A stretch of DNA of 64,000 nt from NCBI RefSeq assembly GCF_018100805.1, contig NZ_JAGJEA010000013.1, positions 1-64,000 on the forward strand, given 5' to 3'. Positions 62,470 to 64,000 of this stretch are shown here, piece by piece (the first letter of the stretch is position 1; every line of letters begins with the position of its first letter). This DNA comes from Aquimarina sp. MMG016 (GTDB lineage: Bacteria > Bacteroidota > Bacteroidia > Flavobacteriales > Flavobacteriaceae). The notes under the pieces were generated by a model. That model made no database searches. It saw only the letters and a program-made list of their open reading frames with translations, and was not told the origin of the DNA. Position numbers and translations under genes: made by a program.

Positions 62470-63438
62470 TCAAACTAATTTATCATTTAACAAATAAAAA
62501 TTCTCTGTTTGTATCTCATGATATTGTTGAACAATATTAGTAGCTCCAAAACTTTCTTTCCAATACAACAGACCTGAGCTTATAGATTCAGTATTCGGAA
62601 CGGTAGATGAACCAAAACTTATATACTTTTTACCCTTATATAATTGTATAATAGTATCAAATAATATATCCAATGCTCCATCATCAGCACGGTCTTCTAA
62701 TCCGGAGCTATATTGAAAATGAGCTACATTATCAGAAAGAAATAGTAAAGCTCCGGCTTTAACCGCATTGCTGTCATAAGTACAAAATAACTTGATATGA
62801 TCAGGAAATTTATTTTTGAGCAAACGGATCTCTTCTTTAGTGTGAACTGGAGTAGTTCCAAATCTTTTTTGAAGATTTTTAGTAAGTATATCATCCCAAA
62901 AAACATCTATTTCATCAGATTCTTTTACTAAAAGCCCCTTTTTATTGGCCAGTTTTATTGCTCTTTGTCGATTTCTATTAGGCTTAGAAAAAGTATTAGT
63001 ATTTATAACTGAGTAAATATCCGTTCTATATAATTTAGATTTTAACCAAAACAAAATCAAATCTAATTCTTGTGAAACTAAGTGATATATCATTGGAATC
63101 ACTTTCAATTTCAGTATGCGAATATTATTTTGGTGTAGCTCCTTTAATAACGCTTCAAAAATTGTTAACTGATTTACAAATTTACTTTTAGCAGATAGTA
63201 AGACCCCTCCATAGCTCAACCCCTGATGTGAATACACAATATCTTTGTCAATATTAGCTGGAAAAAGTGCAACCAGCTTTTCTTTATCGAAAACCATTAA
63301 AGAATAATCTTCAAATCTATCAGCATGATATTCCATAAAATCTCTATGAAATAAAAAAGTGCCATTTTTTGACTTTTTAACAAAATCATTCCAAAGCTTA
63401 TAATCCTCTCTTTGGTATTTCCTTATACTATATTTCAC
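62470..63438 (-). CDS. FemAB/BioF2-type GNAT acyltransferase
   Basis: 322 residues with two GNAT-like halves: SKNGTFLFHRDFMEYHADRFEDYSLMVFDKEKLVALFPA and KLFCTYDSNAVKAGALLFLSDNVAHFQYSSGLEDRADDGALDILFDTIIQLYKGKKYISFGSS. FemAB-like proteins in glycan clusters transfer amino-acyl or acyl groups from tRNA or CoA. Here it may acylate the 3-amino sugar made by FdtA/FdtB, since no FdtC acetyltransferase is in the window. GTG at 63438 is the start; no ATG fits. Confidence 0.78.
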   Translation of the reverse strand: MKYSIRKYQREDYKLWNDFVKKSKNGTFLFHRDFMEYHADRFEDYSLMVFDKEKLVALFPANIDKDIVYSHQGLSYGGVLLSAKSKFVNQLTIFEALLKELHQNNIRILKLKVIPMIYHLVSQELDLILFWLKSKLYRTDIYSVINTNTFSKPNRNRQRAIKLANKKGLLVKESDEIDVFWDDILTKNLQKRFGTTPVHTKEEIRLLKNKFPDHIKLFCTYDSNAVKAGALLFLSDNVAHFQYSSGLEDRADDGALDILFDTIIQLYKGKKYISFGSSTVPNTESISSGLLYWKESFGATNIVQQYHEIQTENFYLLNDKLV

Positions 63439-63525
63439 AAAAAAAATCTTATTGAAAAGTGAAAATAGTCAAATTGTTTTAGTATCAGGAATTTAAATAT
63501 TACTTTTATAATATCTAAAACGAGC

Positions 63526-63759
63526 TCACGCTTGTTTTTTGATAAAAAGGTAATAAAAATTTATACTCATAATTGCCACGTTAGTTATTATTATAGGTAG
63601 CGACCAATTGAGTAACACTCCATAAATTACAAAAGCCAAACACCCCACAGAGTTTACTAAACGAAGTTTTTTGATATTTCGCATTAAGAAAGATATAAGT
63701 ACCATAAATGATGCAAAATATCCAACAATTTCAACGAATAGATTTTGGTCTAAAGACAT
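63526..63759 (-). CDS. Small SemiSWEET/YgjV-like membrane protein
   Basis: 77 residues with three hydrophobic segments (IVGYFASFMVLISFLMRN; LVNSVGCLAFVIYGVLL; WSLPIIITNVAIMSINFYYLF), the three-helix layout of SemiSWEET sugar transporters and YgjV proteins. The start LFVEIVGYFASFMVLISF is typical. SemiSWEETs dimerise to move sugars; substrate not known here. It lies next to the glycan genes, on the same strand as the FemAB-like gene. Confidence 0.75.
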   Translation of the reverse strand: MSLDQNLFVEIVGYFASFMVLISFLMRNIKKLRLVNSVGCLAFVIYGVLLNWSLPIIITNVAIMSINFYYLFIKKQA

Positions 63760-63842
63760 AGTTTTTGTGTTTTTTGACGATAAATATTGTTTTTTACCGA
63801 TATTTTAATTGATTTTACAAGTCTTCCGTAAGTATCATTTAT

Positions 63843-63850
63843 TACATTTG
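63843..63850 (+). promoter_or_regulatory. -7 element of the candidate RNA at the window end
   Basis: TACATTTG, an exact TAnnTTTG match on the plus strand. Transcription would start near 63856. No clear TTG at -33. Confidence 0.45.
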
Positions 63851-63855
63851 CAACG

Positions 63856-63980
63856 TAAAAATGAAGGAAATTAAGTATTAAGTTACTTTTTATAATACAG
63901 CATTGACCCCAAGCCTATAAATGCCCCAAAAATTACCCCAAATTATTAAGAAAAAATCCTGAGGAAACTCGGGATTTTTT
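63856..63980 (+). ncRNA. Candidate small RNA with C-rich middle and intrinsic terminator
   Basis: About 125 bases from a -7 element to a strong terminator with no credible gene. The middle holds three CCCCAA motifs in a largely unpaired stretch (63907-63942). A six-codon frame ATG..TAA (63861-63881, peptide MKEIKY) lies near the 5' end. It may be a small RNA whose C-rich segment pairs with targets, or the leader and attenuator of a gene beyond 64000. Confidence 0.45.
63951..63980 (+). terminator. Intrinsic terminator at the window end
   Basis: AAAAAATCCTGAG (63951-63963), GAAA tetraloop, CTCGGGATTTTTT (63968-63980), one G-U pair: a 13-bp stem ending in six T, near perfect for a rho-independent terminator, and usable from either side. 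Confidence 0.88.
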
Positions 63981-64000
63981 ATTTCATCTATTCTTCCCAA

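Overview
The window looks like chromosome of a marine Flavobacteriaceae-type bacterium (Bacteroidota); an Aquimarina-like genus is a guess from gene content only. The evidence is low GC, promoters of the TTG-N19/20-TAnnTTTG kind, almost no Shine-Dalgarno sites except a perfect one before rpsU, lipoproteins with acidic residues after the lipobox cysteine, giant TSP3-repeat surface proteins, a TonB-receptor-like barrel and DUF3467 next to rpoC. I see no CRISPR array, prophage, IS element or rRNA.

Layout. 1-5519 (-): the N-terminal ~1,840 residues of a giant secreted, calcium-binding-repeat surface protein running off the left edge. 6150-7736 (+): prfC. 7899-21848 (-): the core gene-expression block, in transcription order tRNA-Thr(TGT), tRNA-Tyr, tRNA-Gly, tRNA-Thr(GGT), tuf, tRNA-Trp, secE, nusG, rplK, rplA, rplJ, rplL, rpoB, rpoC, then DUF3467. 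Its intercistronic gaps carry strong hairpins. 21950-23517 (-): hpf, xerC and rpsU, upstream of that block. 23760-25139 (-): a GH13 alpha-amylase lipoprotein resembling hyperthermophile archaeal enzymes, with a palindromic operator upstream. 25365-26798: an acyl-CoA dehydrogenase whose 3' end is copied downstream in three extra 90-bp tandem repeats. 26923-32060 (-): HhH protein, Na+/alanine symporter, TrkA-type channel, PspC and DUF2851. 32140-46048: a mixed housekeeping stretch (redoxin, AraC regulator, CBS-type PLP enzyme, LolC/E-like permease, NamZ-like muramidase, zinc protease lipoprotein, amidohydrolase, ArsR/AHSA1 pair, AAC(6')-like acetyltransferase, M23 peptidase). 46173-50966 (-): a 1005-residue TPR protein followed by a plug-less TonB-receptor-like barrel. 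51224-51907 (+): ftsE. 51931-63438: a surface polysaccharide region with glycosyltransferases, flippase, FdtA-like ketoisomerase, DegT aminotransferase, 2-oxoglutarate oxygenase and FemAB-like acyltransferase.

How they work together. The left half is translation and transcription machinery with its hibernation factor. The right half is envelope biology: peptidoglycan turnover (NamZ, M23, FtsE), outer-membrane proteins, and a glycan containing a 3-amino-3,6-dideoxyhexose (inferred from the FdtA/aminotransferase pair).

The points most worth a second look are the rpsU Shine-Dalgarno, the duplicated acyl-CoA dehydrogenase tail, two candidate small RNAs (33.2 kb and 63.9 kb), the TPR/plug-less barrel pair, the tandem ArsR operators and the tRNA-operon promoter that overlaps the hpf terminator.
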